Assembly: GCA_022885665.1 (NCBI GenBank)
Contig: JAGQDJ010000120.1
Location: 1 to 64,000, forward strand
Length of the DNA: 64,000 nt
Source of the DNA: Triops longicaudatus
Taxonomy: Eukaryota; Arthropoda; Branchiopoda; Notostraca; Triopsidae
Direction: 5' to 3'
Numbering within the stretch: position 1 is the stretch's first letter; each line of letters begins with the position of its first letter. Made by a program: the position numbers and the translations under genes. The notes under the pieces are model-generated. The model saw only the letters and a program-made list of their open reading frames with translations, searched no databases and was not told the DNA's origin. Below, in pieces: positions 36,101-49,152 of this stretch.

Positions 36101-39100
36101 AAAGAGAGCAAAAACTTACCCCATCATGAATCATAGCTTTAAAAGTATGTTCCAACTTCTTTTTCAGCCGATAGCTTTGTAAGATATCAATAATACCAAT
36201 AAACAATAACAACCGCTCTCCTTTGGAATTGCGGGCAGGGATCCCACCCGGACTAGAAAAGAAAAATCCCAAATTATTCTTATTTACCGTATAAACGGAC
36301 ATAAGTGTAAAGAACCATAAAGAACTATAAGTATAAAGAACCAAAACGAGCCATAAGAATCATAAAGAAAGAAGTGCAGTACGGTTACTTACGGCACATC
36401 CTCTTCTTCATCAATGGGTTCAGACTCGGCTTGGATACTTTCCAGTGCTGTGGAGTGAGCCACCAATCGCTGTCTATTGAGAGATCTACTTCGAGTTAAA
36501 GGCGGCCCTCCTCCTGCCCCCAAAGAGGCTGGTTCAGGCTCTTCATTGTCCTTTTCGAACTCTCGTCGTTCCTAGTCAACGTTCTTTAGTCCCTATAAAC
36601 TGAAAGCATCAAAAGACTTTTAACCTCTTCTTCAGCGTTTGAAATTAGGCTTTTTCTTCTCTCAGCATCCTCTTTGGCAGCCAGATCCAAGTTGTGAATG
36701 CCTACTAGAAGACTGTAATCCATGATTTTAAAACTCTCCAAAACCTAAAAAAATCAAGAAAACAAAATTAGACCGGTTTTCTTTTTGATTCCAAGTCTCA
36801 AAGACTTCTTTATAATGAAATGAATAAATTAGTTTCGAAGGACGAATGACGTCGAATTTCCGACGCACTACTGTCGTATTCTTTATTTAACAGATGCTCT
36901 GGCTGTGATGTAATTAATACTTTCTTTTTTTCTTTGAGAATTCAGTGATTTTAATTACATGTCTTGCAGAAACTTCAAGTACGCATTTTGCACTAAAAAA
37001 ACTAGCTAAATCTTGCCCAAACCCATACGTTTCGTTTTATACTGACATATTATTGCAATGTACTTTCGTTAAAAAACATTTCTCTGACTAGTTGTGACTT
37101 GTATATTTCATGACTAGCCGTAAGTTTCTATTCTCTCCTCGCAGTTTCTCATAAAAAATGATTTTTCGTACATTAGGAAGCAAATCTATATAAAAAAATC
37201 AATTCTTCATCACATGGCCGCAAAAGGTATTATCGACTTATCAAATTATCTTCTTCCTACCTGGCAATTAGTTGGCAAGGTGAGAATTCTTAATTGCACG
37301 TGCTACTATACACTAAGAAGAGCGCATGGGTTTCAGCATCATTCTACAATTGCGAGATGCATAAGAAAACGCTTGAAACAATCTGCACGAAATTAGAAAA
37401 GCCAAAAATTGCTAAGCTCAACTTTCCCTAGATAAAAACTTAGAATGCAAATATATAAAAAACTTGTTGTTAACGTACAAATTATTCAATATATTATTAA
37501 TGCATTATTAATTAGTAATATACAAGTTCTAAATCCCTAACCTCGTTAACAAACGGGGAAAGAAACGGTATTTAATATGGGCAACACGTCGCCATGAAAA
37601 CATTCGACTAGTGACGTCACACGAGGTAGTCACTTCCCACAATGAAATAAGCATCAGATTCCTCCAACGTGCAAACGAGGGAGAAAAACATACCAGTCTC
37701 GGCACGAGCCAAGGCTAGCGATTTTTTTATAACGAAAATCCGAGATAATGCTTAAATTACGCTGTGTAGTTGTAAGTACAACAGTCAACACTTTTTAAGC
37801 TGACTTTCGTAAAAGGCTAAAATGTTCTATTTTACAACTCCATGCAAGTCAACAAAGAAACGGGACCAGATGGTGTCTTTAAAACGGCAGGGTATTGCCA
37901 TTAGGGGGAAATATTCGATTTGTGACGTCACGCAAGGAAAGCCCACCAACAGCGAAATTTTGTATCGGATTTCTTTACTTAAAAAAGAGGCTAGATATGG
38001 GTAAAGTAAGCAGAGACAAACTAAATTAGAATCTCATAATAAAGAACCCTTTATAATGAACTCTCGGTTATATTAGACGATTTATAAGGTACGTAAATGT
38101 AAAAAACATAAGAAGCGACACCTAAATCATACATAAATAAAAGAAAATACTACAATAGTCGCATTATAACAAACTATTGGCTATAATATACAAGTAGTAC
38201 GGTCCTCAGTTATGTGAATGTATAGAAGCGTCTGATATAATAACCCCAAAAATGCTGAACAACCTTTTCTGTTCTCAATAGGTTCTTCATAGCGAGACTG
38301 TAATTATATAACAACTGTCTCAGTCCTACGCAAGGACATTAACGTTTTTACGCGGCGAAGCATTCTAGTGTTTTTGGGCAACTTTCGTCACCTTAATTAC
38401 TAATTCATCTAAAAGCGACATTCACCGATTTCAATAGGAAGTAACTTTCTGTAGGTAATCATTTTCTTAGGTATTGAAACTCTAACTTACTCGACAATCG
38501 CGCTGAATAGTTTTCATTAGTGCCGAGTAAGTATCTGCTTCCAACATGATTCCTTCAGAGTGGAATTCCATAAAATCCAGATCTTTGAAGACGGGGGAAT
38601 TTTTGGAGCGTTCAAACTTGGAAGCTTTCCGTTTATAGGTTGACCCTTTTAAATCGTACTTCTCGTGCATTTTTATGGTCGTCGGGAGTAAGTTGTTCAT
38701 TACTACTATCCGCACGTTTTTGGAGTTACACTACGCATTACAGGACAGTTTTGTCATTAGAAAGCGGGTGACTGACACAGTTTTTTAAGTATTTTCCGAA
38801 CTCACCTGATAACAATACAAACCGAAAAACTTGGGCAGTAAGGTTCTGGGGTTAAAAGTCAGATTCTGTAAAAAGAAAAAAAAATCAACAAAAAGAGTTG
38901 ATGCCTGACTTTCTGTATGTTTATAGGCAATTTTCAACGATTACCATGTAATAACCGGGCAGTAGCTTCTGCAAAAATTCCCCTTCTTTATGCTGGACTG
39001 TTTTGATGATAAACTCGTCGTCCGAAGAGAGGTAGAATATGCTGCCACTAGCACCGGGATTTGATAGCTCGATTAAAGGCTCATTACAAAGTGATAACTA

Positions 39101-40195
39101 ACGAAAGAAAAAAGTTTGCGTAAAAAAGTACAAATTAATACTCCAAGCATATTTATTTTAATATCACATTTTCCAGTATTTACCAGAAAATCGTCAGGTT
39201 GGATTCCGAACAAGTCACGGAAATAACGGAAAGCGATGGGGGCGTAGTTCTTGAAACGGAAATCGGAATAATGGTGAGCAGGCGTAATGGAAGACCCATC
39301 TGAAGGGAAATATGTCGTTTCCACCGTCATGAAATCCTGCATGAGTAAGTCGCGTTCCGGTTTGGAGGCCAAGCCACCTACAGCATGTCCAATGCCTAAC
39401 TGGATCGAGCCCATAATTTGGCTCGTCTGGATCTTTTTGTAGGTGACCTCGCCCCCTTGCCCAACCCGTCGATGACCAATTTTGCGTCCACGATCAGGTC
39501 CCGTGCGACCTGAGCCACCAGGACGGGACAAACGAGGTGAGGCTGGTGTTTTTGGGCCCTCAGAACTCGAAACTCCTTGAGCCGCACTAATCTGGAATGG
39601 AAACCGATATGCGATTTCAGACATCGATAAAGATCTAACCATTTAGGGACTGAAACGGTGGAAAAAATAGGGTCTACTTACATCTAAGGGAGGCGGTCGT
39701 TGGCCATGTTTCTGCTCTTCATCTGAAAAACGGAGAAAACACCATTAAATACTACATAAAGAATGAAAAAGGCTTCAGTTTGACAGGATGAACTAGTAAA
39801 TGGTATCCTTTGAACAAATTATGTGACCGAAAGAAAAAGTCCGGCAAGTTAAGCATTTTTTAACACAATCTCTCTTATGAAGATAAGATTAGTGGAAGGG
39901 GAGGAGCGACGAAAATAACAGAAACAAATACTAGGGAGATAAAGTTGGTGCTAAGGTGGTAACTTTGTATTAAAGCTTATAGGCGTTGTTTCATTATAGT
40001 TACGAAAGATATACGAGAGGTAATGGTAGGAAAATGAATTTCGTTGAAGGTATATTTACTGTCAGATTCCATAACTCCAGCAGACCCGGATGAGGTGCGG
40101 CTGCCTTGACGTTGAAGTGGACTATTTTGGACATCTGCACGATGAACTTCTATTATTCCAGGTTTCTGCACTTCACTGTGGTTAGAGGCTTCCAT
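30166..40195 (-). CDS. PIP5K: Type I phosphatidylinositol-4-phosphate 5-kinase, long isoform
   Basis: Makes PI(4,5)P2 from PI4P at the plasma membrane. Common exons: 40060-40195, 39682-39722, 39184-39591, 38945-39097, 38806-38865, 38491-38730, 36625-36744, 36393-36571, 36120-36252, 35889-35976, 35400-35462 and 34903-35016. The long tail uses 31947-32232, 31623-31754, 31255-31481 and 30166-30269; about 827 residues. Seen: the G-loop GASGSIFYLSSDDEFIIKTV with its Lys, YDLKGSTYKR, the catalytic IMDYSLLVGIHN, the metal-binding IIDILQSY, and the activation-loop KKKLEHTFKAMIHDG. The Glu there is the type I substrate determinant. A basic, Ser-rich N-terminus precedes the kinase core. Every junction is phase-consistent. 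Two alternative last exons are listed separately. The exon 7 donor (GTTAAA) is weak. Confidence 0.93.
30480..30545. repeat. AAAAT-rich simple repeat
   Basis: Runs of AAATAAAATAAAA in the last intron of the PIP5K long form. Confidence 0.7.
32648..33138 (-). CDS. PIP5K: PIP5K alternative last exon B (proline-rich C-terminus)
   Basis: Joins phase 1 from 34903-35016 (G/GG split Gly codon) and encodes about 162 residues to TGA 32648-32650. It has several SH3-type proline clusters, such as PRVPPPVPPRSPRR and GPKVPPPVPQR, and a PPPPY motif. A coding length this long with a pyrimidine-rich acceptor (TTGTCCAAACAG) is unlikely by chance. No phase-1 donor leads onward, so it appears terminal; it would give about 741 residues. 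Confidence 0.7.
33980..34425. repeat. Degenerate repeat rich in TCGTGT/GTCGGAATC
   Basis: Short words such as GTGTCGGAATC, ATCGTGTC and GATATCGTGCCGGGTAAGTA recur irregularly every 30-60 bases between PIP5K alternative exons A and B. No fixed period is visible by eye. Confidence 0.45.
34605..34774 (-). CDS. PIP5K: PIP5K alternative last exon A (short C-terminus)
   Basis: Joins phase 1 from exon 34903-35016 (Gly codon split G/GA) and encodes about 55 residues beginning GQSLPTSAGKNSKPG and ending at TAA 34605-34607. The tail is Gln/Asn-rich with no known domain. The phase match and continuous frame support it, but the acceptor has a modest pyrimidine tract. It would give a protein of about 634 residues. 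Confidence 0.5.
38025..38310. repeat. Dispersed repeat copy in PIP5K intron
   Basis: Contains AGAATCTCATAATAAAGAAC, GGCTATAATATACAAG, GCGTCTGATATAATAACC, GCTGAACAACCTTTTCTGTT and GGTTCTTCATAGCGAGACTG. These are the same ordered phrases as the copies at 13870 and 53520. It lies in the intron between the exons ending 38491 and starting 36744. Confidence 0.55.
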
Positions 40196-41318
40196 TGTCG
40201 TTAAACTAGTGTCATGTACAATTGCTAAAGTGGCACGACGAAATTACTAAAAACTCCCGTCTAGGGCACCACAGTTTCGTTGGTAACTTGATGTCAATAC
40301 ATCCCATTCAAGACATGGCGGCTCTAAGAATCGATAATTGGGGTTATAATCACAATCAGAATTGTCCGTTCAGCCTAGAAAGCGAACGACGAGCGAAAAC
40401 AATGGCCAGGAAACTGGGGAACAAACAGCATCGTGGCTACGTTACACCATTATGCCGCGGGAATATCGTACTGATGAATTCATCCAAACTAACAGGCAAG
40501 GCCGCGTTTAAAGGAAAGAGAGGAGGGGGGTTCACCCCTGAATGTTGACTTTCTAATGGAAAAGATAGGGAAACGCCAAATATAAAAGTAAAACTGCACC
40601 CCATGAACATTTCCTGTTGCAACGTTTTGTGCATATAACTTTGAACATTTTACTTTCAGAAAATTAAGAAATATTACGGGGTATACTTTGAGAAAAGCAG
40701 CGCAAAATTACTGCAAAAAGGCAACGAAATTATTCTTTGCAGCAGTTTTTTCTTGATCATTAAACTGTGTAAATAAACCGTTTAAAAGGTACTTCCTGCA
40801 GCACATATTAACATGTTTAAATAATTTCAAATAATTCATTATTGGCCAATTAAAAAATCTTGTACTATTGACCGCCGCCATCTGTGGCCCCCGAAGAATT
40901 TTTTCCTCTCAATTCAACATGCTATTTGCCAGGAAAAAATGGCTGGAAACACACCGTCGCTAGTTGATAACCTAAAAATGGCTGAGAGAAACATATCGTT
41001 CCAACCCAAAGCCGGCTAGGTTCAGTCCGAAGAGACGAATGTATTGGACTATCGATCAATTGCTATTTCACGCTTTTCTTCAAAAAGGTAAATGTTTCTG
41101 CAGCCTTATATCTCGGTCCATGATGGCTACTGTTCTATTCGGAGCAAAGCTTGAGCCCTAAGCTTCATAGGTGACGTTTAGTGGCGCTTTTTGGGTATTT
41201 ATTAGAGCATTTGAATCAACGTAATTGCTCACATTAAAAATTACATAACATATTATATCAAAAAGACGGAATTCTAATTTTAATACTAGGGAATATTTTT
41301 AAAATTTTCAGCTTAAAT
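40196..41318. other. Upstream region of PIP5K
   Basis: Should include the PIP5K promoter and 5' untranslated sequence. A 108-codon frame at 40222-40548 overlaps the likely 5' untranslated region and shows no motif; I do not call it. Confidence 0.45.
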
Positions 41319-43174
41319 GTAGAGGAGAGTCGGGTGCTTTGACACACTTTTTACTCAAACTTTTTTCCTTACAAAAGTTATGAACAAATGTTAATTATTC
41401 CAACGCTATTCTATACGCTATTCTTTCCGGTACTTGTGCTAATTTTTCCCCACTCCTCGAAAAAAACCGTTTAATTGTAAAAAAAAAAAAATTCCCAGAA
41501 GTCGTCTGTGTGTCATAATACCCGAACTTGGAGGGTGCTATGACACACCTCGGGTGAGCTATGACACAGAAATAAACCTTGTTTCTTTCAGCTGTGTATT
41601 GATGTATTGTAATGCAGAACAACATAATTATGTAAAGATAAAAAACGGGCAGCTAAATGGGGGACACTACGTTATATTTTGACACTGGATTGTGTTTTAA
41701 AGTTAAAGCTCCGAATTTTTATGACTCGCTCGAAGAGAATGCGCCATTGAACAAGATTTTCCTTGCACGAAAAGAATTAATTCCTTTCAACCGAGGAGCT
41801 GCAGCCCTTGTCTCAACATTTTTCTGATCTATTTCATCTAGCAGTTGTTTTCATTTTGGAGTTTCTGTAATAAACTCCGATCTTCGCTCGCTTCCTCTTC
41901 CCAGGCCCCACTGATTGTCGTGGTGCTGCCTTTGCTAACAGCCTTACCTCCTCAGGTGAAACAACTAAGGCTGGGAATGTCGAAGACCCTGATATTTCTG
42001 GCTGATTTGCAGTGATACTTGGTTACTTATTTTCTGGTACTTCACTAATAGGCCGGTCTGTCAAAAAGGAAGAAAGAAACTCTTCCTCGTGAATAGTGTT
42101 CCTATTGAAAGGGAAATGCCTGCTTAGGCAGCCCTTTGCAATGTTGCTCAACGTAAAGGCTCGTAGGAAGGCGGTCATTTGAGCTTTTTCGTTGCTTTCC
42201 CCCGATTTCGAAACGTTCTTCTCGTTCGCTTTAGCGAACGTATAAGTGAATTGCATAAACTGTCCTTTCGTAAGGCCGTGATGGACTTTTTATGCTTCGA
42301 GTAAATATTTAGCCAGCAGAATTTCTTCCTTAAGGGTACATAGAATTTGACCCATTCCCTTCTTCTTTACTTCGACACATGGAATATTTTTCGATTTTTC
42401 CTCATTCATGTAGAGAGATTGCGTCTTGAAAGTTATGCCACACGCCTTTCCGGTAACTCTAATTGTCTCACCCTTTTCGCAGTAGTTTTAAGCTGCTCGT
42501 CAGTATACTGCCTTTTCTGTTTTTTCGAATTGCTCATGTTTGTGACATAAAACAACCCAAATGTCGGCAACAAAGCATCGAGGTGTGTCATAAGATCCAG
42601 TAATGGATTGTTTTCAACAGTAGGCTGCTTCTCAGTCTCTGTTATTTAACCAAACTGTCGCTACATGTAATTTAGAACTTAAAAATATGGATTTCTAGTT
42701 ACATCATACATAACATTGGTTTCCCATTAATTTCTAGCTGTATACTCTTGCAGTCGGGTGCTATGACACGTGTCAAACATGCCGACTAGTGGTGTGTCAT
42801 AATAGCCTACACCGCCATCTTGAAGTAAACAGCAGTTTTCTTCAAGACGTCGGTGAATTTTATACAAATTGTCAAGGTTTCAGGTACCTAAGACTAACAC
42901 ATATCACCTGCCAAATACTGGTAATTTTACGTAGCATACACATGGTTTAACAGAGTTCAGTTGAGCACCCAAAACAGCTGCAGCGGATGTGAAAAAACAA
43001 TTTTTAATTTTTACCACGCGTCCACGCAACTTTCCCGTTTTGTGACTACGTTGAGACATTGGTACTATAAATGTCTCTTCACAGTTTAAAACTTTTACGG
43101 AAATTCCCAATAGATGATTTTATAACAGCACTGTGCCATAGTACCCCCGTGTCAAAGCACCCGACTCTCCCCTA
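41319..43174. mobile_element. Pogo-like DNA transposon with 24-26-bp terminal inverted repeats
   Basis: The left end TAGAGGAGAGTCGGGTGCTT plus TGACAC, and the right end read in reverse TAGGGGAGAGTCGGGTGCTT plus TGACAC, agree at 25 of 26 positions. Subterminal copies of GGGTGCTATGACAC recur near 41530, 42580, 42755 and 42795. TA bounds both ends. In addition CAGCTTAAAT is present just outside each end (41309-41318 and 43175-43184). A degraded transposase N-terminus is on the minus strand. Length is 1.86 kb. Confidence 0.82.
42023..42537 (-). pseudogene. Degraded pogo/psq-type transposase N-terminus
   Basis: Starting at ATG 42537 the frame reads QYTDEQLKTTAKRVRQLEL, resembling the psq helix-turn-helix that opens pogo/Tigger-like transposases. 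The continuation (ACGITFKTQSLY) is one frame away. It then runs through KEEILLAKYLLEA, an in-frame TAA, and LTKGQFMQFTYTFAKANEKN to 42023. This order matches psq plus CENP-B-type DNA-binding segments. No DDE catalytic domain is seen, so the element cannot mobilise itself. Confidence 0.55.
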
Positions 43175-43184
43175 CAGCTTAAAT

Positions 43185-46100
43185 CTTGCGAAAACGCAGA
43201 AAATATGGCTTCAGCTTTTCTCTTTTTAAAGAATATTCAGAACTCCCGAAATTGTCAACTCGGATTCTGGAAAGTCAGAGTAATGTTAACCACCACGTCA
43301 TAACTTGTCTACGATTAAAATTTCTTTTCTTCAGAATTCAGTCTCTATTCAGGAGGAAACTCAACTGATTTATTTGTTGTATTTCCCGTACAGGTGTGCC
43401 AAATGATACCATACAGAAGATTATCCCGCTTCAGTTTTCCACAGCCCGTTGGCACAAACGTAGAGCAAATTACTGCTCCGATCGCGATGATCAACTCTTT
43501 TAAACTAAATAAGGATAACAAGAAAAAATATTTAATATTACCTAATAAAAAGGGACAACTTTTTAACCCTGTTTGACTGGTTCAACAAGATGACGCTACA
43601 GTTACAGTTGAATCGCTGAGTTCGAACTATACTAGTAACGTTGAGCTCTTTGCTAGCAACCAGGATTGTATGCAGTAAGAAAATTATTTACTGATGTGAG
43701 GAAAAGTAAAAGGGATTTTTCGTTACTGTACCGCTGTAAAGTATTTACCGCGATAGTTTGAAATTTTTGCAGTAGCGGTAATCGGTAGCTGTAAAAAAAT
43801 GAAGGTGTTTTCTGCTAGATTTCGCGAAAGTATCAGTTATTAATAACTTTCAGTCCGATAAAGTATTGCCGGAAGCTGCCTATTCAATGCTTCTCGTATT
43901 TTTCTCACTTCATAGAACTGCTTGGAATTAAAAAGTGGCGCTCCTGGCTGCATATCACTTCCTTCTGGAAAAATTACAATCTTCTTACTACGCTCTGGTA
44001 ATAAATCTATTGACAAGCTGTTCAATAGATGTATCAAGTCCACAATGCACCAACGCACTTCAATAACTAAATTTCCTAAGACAGTCGAAGAGAAGAATAC
44101 ATGGCTTGTGCGATATAGGTTGTCTGTTAACTGAAGACCTGTTTGGTCAATAATATTAAAAAGAAAAATCAAAACAACAAATTTAGGTATCCAAACATAT
44201 TAATCAGCAATGAACGCTTTTTACAAATTAACTCACAAATGTCTAACATTATTAAATGCTTTTTCGGAGCAATTTTTCTTCGTCTTTGATCCGCATTTCT
44301 GGGTGCCAATGGTCGCATTTTTACATTTGCGAACAACGCTAAAATAAGTATAATATGCGTATAATTTTCGTAATGTGCGCACTTGGGTGGTTAGCTGTAA
44401 GCAGCACATGTACGAAAAAAGAATTTCACAAGATGAGTTTAAAAGACGCTTAAAATCCATTAAAAGACGCTTGAAGACGTGTACACTGCAAAGGTGAACA
44501 CGCAATCACGTTTGTCTAGCGAATAGCCATGAAACTGGCTCGAAATCCAACTTCAGCCGTTTTACCGCTACCGCGCGATACTTGCTTAGTGCTTTCGGAA
44601 TGCAGCAATTGCGGTAGTTTATAATTTAACGCGGTGGAGTAAAGCGATAAAGATATTTACCGCGTAAATTACAGCGGTACAAAAAACAACACAATAATTC
44701 AACCCTGCTAGTAACGGCTTTGTTAGGGTCGTTGAGGACATATCCTTCGACAATGTCAATGTGTTAATTAAAAACACGAGATGAAAGATAAAAACCAGAT
44801 CTCTGAAAACTCCTTACTTTTACAACCTGTCAGGATCGGAGGGACATTGATAAACCAGATAGTTGACAAGGTCAGACGCACGTGTGTTGCTTGCATTAGG
44901 AATATTCAAGAAAATTCAAACAAAATTATTACTGATCATAAAGTGAATTGTTCTCTTTTAATTATAATTTTGTCAGATATTTGTGGCTTATCACGTACTA
45001 ACTACAAGTAAATAGTCCGAGATTAATGGGAAAAAATTGCTGAGGTGGATGACCTAATGAGGAGTATCCATAATTGGGGTTGTCAATATTTTGACTTCCA
45101 CTGTAATGCAAAAAGTAGTATTATATTTGACTGCATAAGAAATAACACAAAAATGTTTCTTAAAAAACTTATAGCAACCAGGAAGTAATGCGTAACGGTT
45201 CTAAATATTTTAAGCGAACCTCGGGGTCTCCGTGGTGTAAGAAAAGAGTAAACGCGACTGGTTTTGTCACAAGTTCAATTTGGGCGTTACCTGTAACTGC
45301 AAATGGCTTCTATTCACATCTACAGTTTACAAACGGTTGTTTTCTGAGAAAACTTAACCTACGGATTACTGACTTCTGGCAGGGCTGTCCAACGTCTCGT
45401 CCTTCGAGGACCACTAAACTACAGAAGTACCTACACGGGGGGTCGTACCTCAGGAATTATATACGTATTGTGTACATAACTATGATTGCGAACCGAAGCT
45501 CCATTACGAAACATTGTTCTTTAAAACGGCTATTCTCAAAACTGAGCTCAAGCCTTGTACATTTTTGGATAGTTCAAATATGTAGCCTTATCGATGTCGC
45601 CAAACAAGATTTTCTTATAAAATTTGTTATATTAATATTTAATGTCAGATGATCCATTCTGGAGTCATAATGCTTAAAGGCAATCTAGAGTAGGATAATT
45701 TTCAGGAAACTAACTGAAACTGACTCATTCTGTCACCCATTTTTAGAGAAATTTTACTGAAATTATCTAAAATATGTACTGAGTATGGTGAACAGGGGCG
45801 TCGCGAGGGTGCTTTCATTGGCAAGGAGGGGTATGGGAGAGGGGGGTGGAGCCCTTAATTTTACCGACCGTATTTGACCATTTTGCCGACTAGTTATGAT
45901 GCTTTTTACCGATTATTAAAGGTTGAAAAACTTATTAAAGAAGAAAAATTGATTTACATTTACGAGATTTATTGGGTGTTGATAGTTGTTCATGTTTAGA
46001 TTACAAATAGGGTTTCCTTTTTTCCCAATACGCTAAAACTTCACTTTGAGCTGCAAGGCCGCAGCAATAAATGGGTCATCAAACCAGGCAACTCTTTCCT

Positions 46101-49100
46101 ACTTCGGCACACCCAAAGGAGACTTCTTCCTGTTGTGTAGTTTAAGGTCCCGGTAATATACAATCTTTTATGGCAAAATAGCACGGGCATTTTCAAACAT
46201 TTAACTGTAAAAACGGTTTAAAATAAAAAAATGTCCCGACAGTAATAATAGTGTTGGAGTTATTTAGTGCAACATTTTTTTTCAAAAAACTTGCACTAAG
46301 TTTGTAAATTACGGTTGATTTTTTGAAACTTTTTTATGCGCCAAAATGCAAATCAGGAAAACTGGTGCACGAGGTCTGATTTCGCAAAAATCTAAGGTAA
46401 AAAGAGAAACGAAATCGGTCAGGTACTTTTGTAATATCGTATCTAAAAATTTAAGGTTTTGTATAACCATATTGGAAAGTGGAGTTTCTACAAGACTTCG
46501 TTCACTCTCTGCTGTTATAGTTACAATAACAGACCTACCCTCCACGGAGGAAGCGATGGCCCTATCTTTTAGTTTTTTAAATTCTGTAAGTTGTGCATAT
46601 TGAGCCTTAATATGGTACTTATTGATTTTCGAACTGCAGAGGATGCCAATTAATTGCACCACGGATAATGACAAAACTCGCTTAATGACAAGAAAATCTT
46701 CAGTCCCGTTTCACTCCCATTTAACGTAATGGAGAGTAACCTCGGATTGTGCCAACTTGGTAAATGACTCGCATAAAATCACTTAATCTTCATTCCCCTT
46801 TGGTATTTTTCAATGTTATTTGTATCCGGTTAATAACAACCAACTAGGAACATGAGCAACATGCCGAAAACACGAGGCCAGAAAAGTCTAAGAAAAGCTT
46901 CTGAGTTCTTATTCAAACGGATTTTCTAAAGGAAACAAGCCTTTCTAATTTCACCATTTTTGAATTCTTGTTTTATACTGTGCGATCTCGAATCAGCTCT
47001 GTGGTAGGAAGAGCAGTCAAAAAAGAAGTTTACAACATTATTTTTAACCCAGCGAGTTGATGTCCCTATAGGAAAAAACAACGAAGCACAAGTGGCGATT
47101 GGACAAAAGTTTTGTGTTGATACAAGCGCTAATTTCAAATATTAAAAAAGATTTGGAACACATTTTGAACAATTAGCGAAAGCTAACGGGCAAAGCAATG
47201 CTGACAGGCAAATGAGTGCTAAACAGCTTTCAGTCCCTGACTATTTTGCGAAGAAATAAAAAAAAATGTTTTTCTTTGATTTTCTATTGTAAAGTAGAAT
47301 TTATACGATATTTAATTACAAGTATATAAGGATATAGTGTTGTTTTTACTCAATTGATACTTCTACATGACACAATTAGTCACCATGGATAAAGCCAAGA
47401 CCCACATAAAGGAAAGCCGACTGGTCGGTCCAGGGGCCTTGCTATTAAGCGGGTTCCACTGTTAAAGTTGAGCAATGTATAGGGTATCCATAGGGAAGTT
47501 ACATTTGTCCTCTTTTAAGGCGCTTCGGTTACTAATATAAAACTAAGAAGAAATACCACGCTTCATAAAAATAATCGCAGTAGTTTGTCGTCGGACTGGT
47601 GGGGAGGCCGTAGTTTGGACAGCTCTAACCCAGGGTATGAAACTGAATAATGGCCTCCTCAAGGCGTATTTTTAGCATTTACACTTTGTCTTCAGAGTTC
47701 ATGCAATTTTCTTGTTCCTTTTCTTCAGTGGAAGCTTCATTATGGTTCCGGTTACACGAAAGCCATTATAAAGGAACGCTCAACAGTTTGGGCATTTCTT
47801 TTTCTTTCCACATTTCTTAACGATTACTATGCATCCCAAGGGTACGTACAGTCTTCTTCGGAGTTGAAGTAGATTGTCATTATTTTGCTTGCTGTTTTCA
47901 CAGCCTTTCTCGGTATCTCAAAAGTCTCAACACTTGAATGTATCAAGAAAACCCCCACAGCTTTTGGCAAAGCAGCCCAAAATGGCAATTTTAAATGTAC
48001 AAAGGCTTGCCATTAAATTAAACAGAAAAGTAGAAAATAAAGACACAATGTTCACACACTATCTTGTTCGGAAGGTTAGGCGTAAAGAACTCGTGAATCA
48101 GTTCGCTACAATTTTTGCCTTGTTTTCAGCTAGATGGCACGATAAGATACCGCAAGTGAGCCAGTTACGGTACCTTCTTTCTTTACAGCAACTGTAGAAC
48201 AACTAGAACAGTTGATACTTACAACTAGTTTAGTAAAAACATCTAGGAAACTTTATACAACAATTGTTTTACGATAGAACAACTTTCGGAAAGTTGATTG
48301 CCAGGTCAGTCGGTCGATGTTCTCGAACATACGATGAAAAACTTCGTATCACATCTACAAAAATAGTATCCTACCTATTGGGAACTACTACCTAGGTCAA
48401 ATGAACCTAGACAGGTTTCACATCAGTTCCACATTCCGTTACCCGGAACGGGACACAATTTAGGGCTGCTGTATAAAATGATACTGCGAAAAGTACGGTT
48501 GTGCACGGATTTAAAAATAGCTTTAGATGACATTTTCAAAATAATTTCCTACCTATAAGCTACTACCTAGGTCAAGTGAGTTTAGACAGGTTTTCCGTCT
48601 GTTCCACGTTCCTTTACACGGAATCGAATGCAATTTACGGCTGTATGAAACAATACTAGGAAAAGTGGCTGTACATGGATAAAAATAGCCTCAACACACA
48701 CACACATAGACATAAACACAAAAAATGTTGTAAAAAAGACAACCATATGTAGTTAGGGTAGGTTCAACAAGTTGAGCGGTCCTTGACCGGTATTAACAAG
48801 TTTTCAGCTCTGTTAAACAACATTGCGAACATGCGGTGTATTCGAGGTATGGTAAAACTAGACGTGGACCGCTCAGCCCACTATCCGTGAAAGTACGCTA
48901 GAAGACAACCATAAAAAACTTGCCTATGACCGTTAAACGATCGAAAAACAGCATGACTCTTTCTTACTAATCACCTGATCTACAAGTGACAGCTGGCCCG
49001 AATGGAAAAGGAAAGAAATGCTCTCGAAAACTGGCTTCACGGATAACCTTACAAATACGCGAAGCTTCTTAGCGCAAATATGCATTCGAACATTGACCGT

Positions 49101-49152
49101 TGCGGTCGAAGCACCAGTGCTGCAAGTAATTGAAACTTTTAAGCTTCCGAAC
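43185..49152. other. Gene-poor region with scattered repeat debris
   Basis: No gene supported. The minus frame 43840-44172 (110 codons, containing KKIVIFPEGSDMQPG) is the most protein-like piece but lacks partners. CAGGGGCGTCGCGAGGGTGC near 45793 resembles a hAT terminal repeat, but no matching right end was found. Confidence 0.45.
48364..48695. repeat. Two-copy tandem repeat, 175-bp unit
   Basis: CTACCTAGGTCAA begins at 48388 and 48563. Surrounding text matches in order (CTAGACAGGTTT, GTTCCAC, TTTACACGGAA/GTTACCCGGAA, TACTG/CTAGG..AAAAGT, ATAAAAATAGC), with many substitutions. No coding content. Confidence 0.7.

Noticed and set aside
43840..44172. Minus-strand 110-codon frame with KKIVIFPEGS, resembling the FPEG block of acyltransferases
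   Set aside because: The HX4D block and other acyltransferase motifs are missing, and no neighbouring exon was found. The match is too short to support a gene.
45188..45652. Plus-strand frame of 154 codons
   Set aside because: No motif, no bias in composition and no splice partners; length alone is not enough in a 64-kb eukaryotic window.
45793..47200. Possible hAT element starting CAGGGGCGTCGCGAGGG
   Set aside because: The start resembles hAT terminal repeats, but I could not find the complementary right end or an 8-bp duplication, and no transposase motif lies between.
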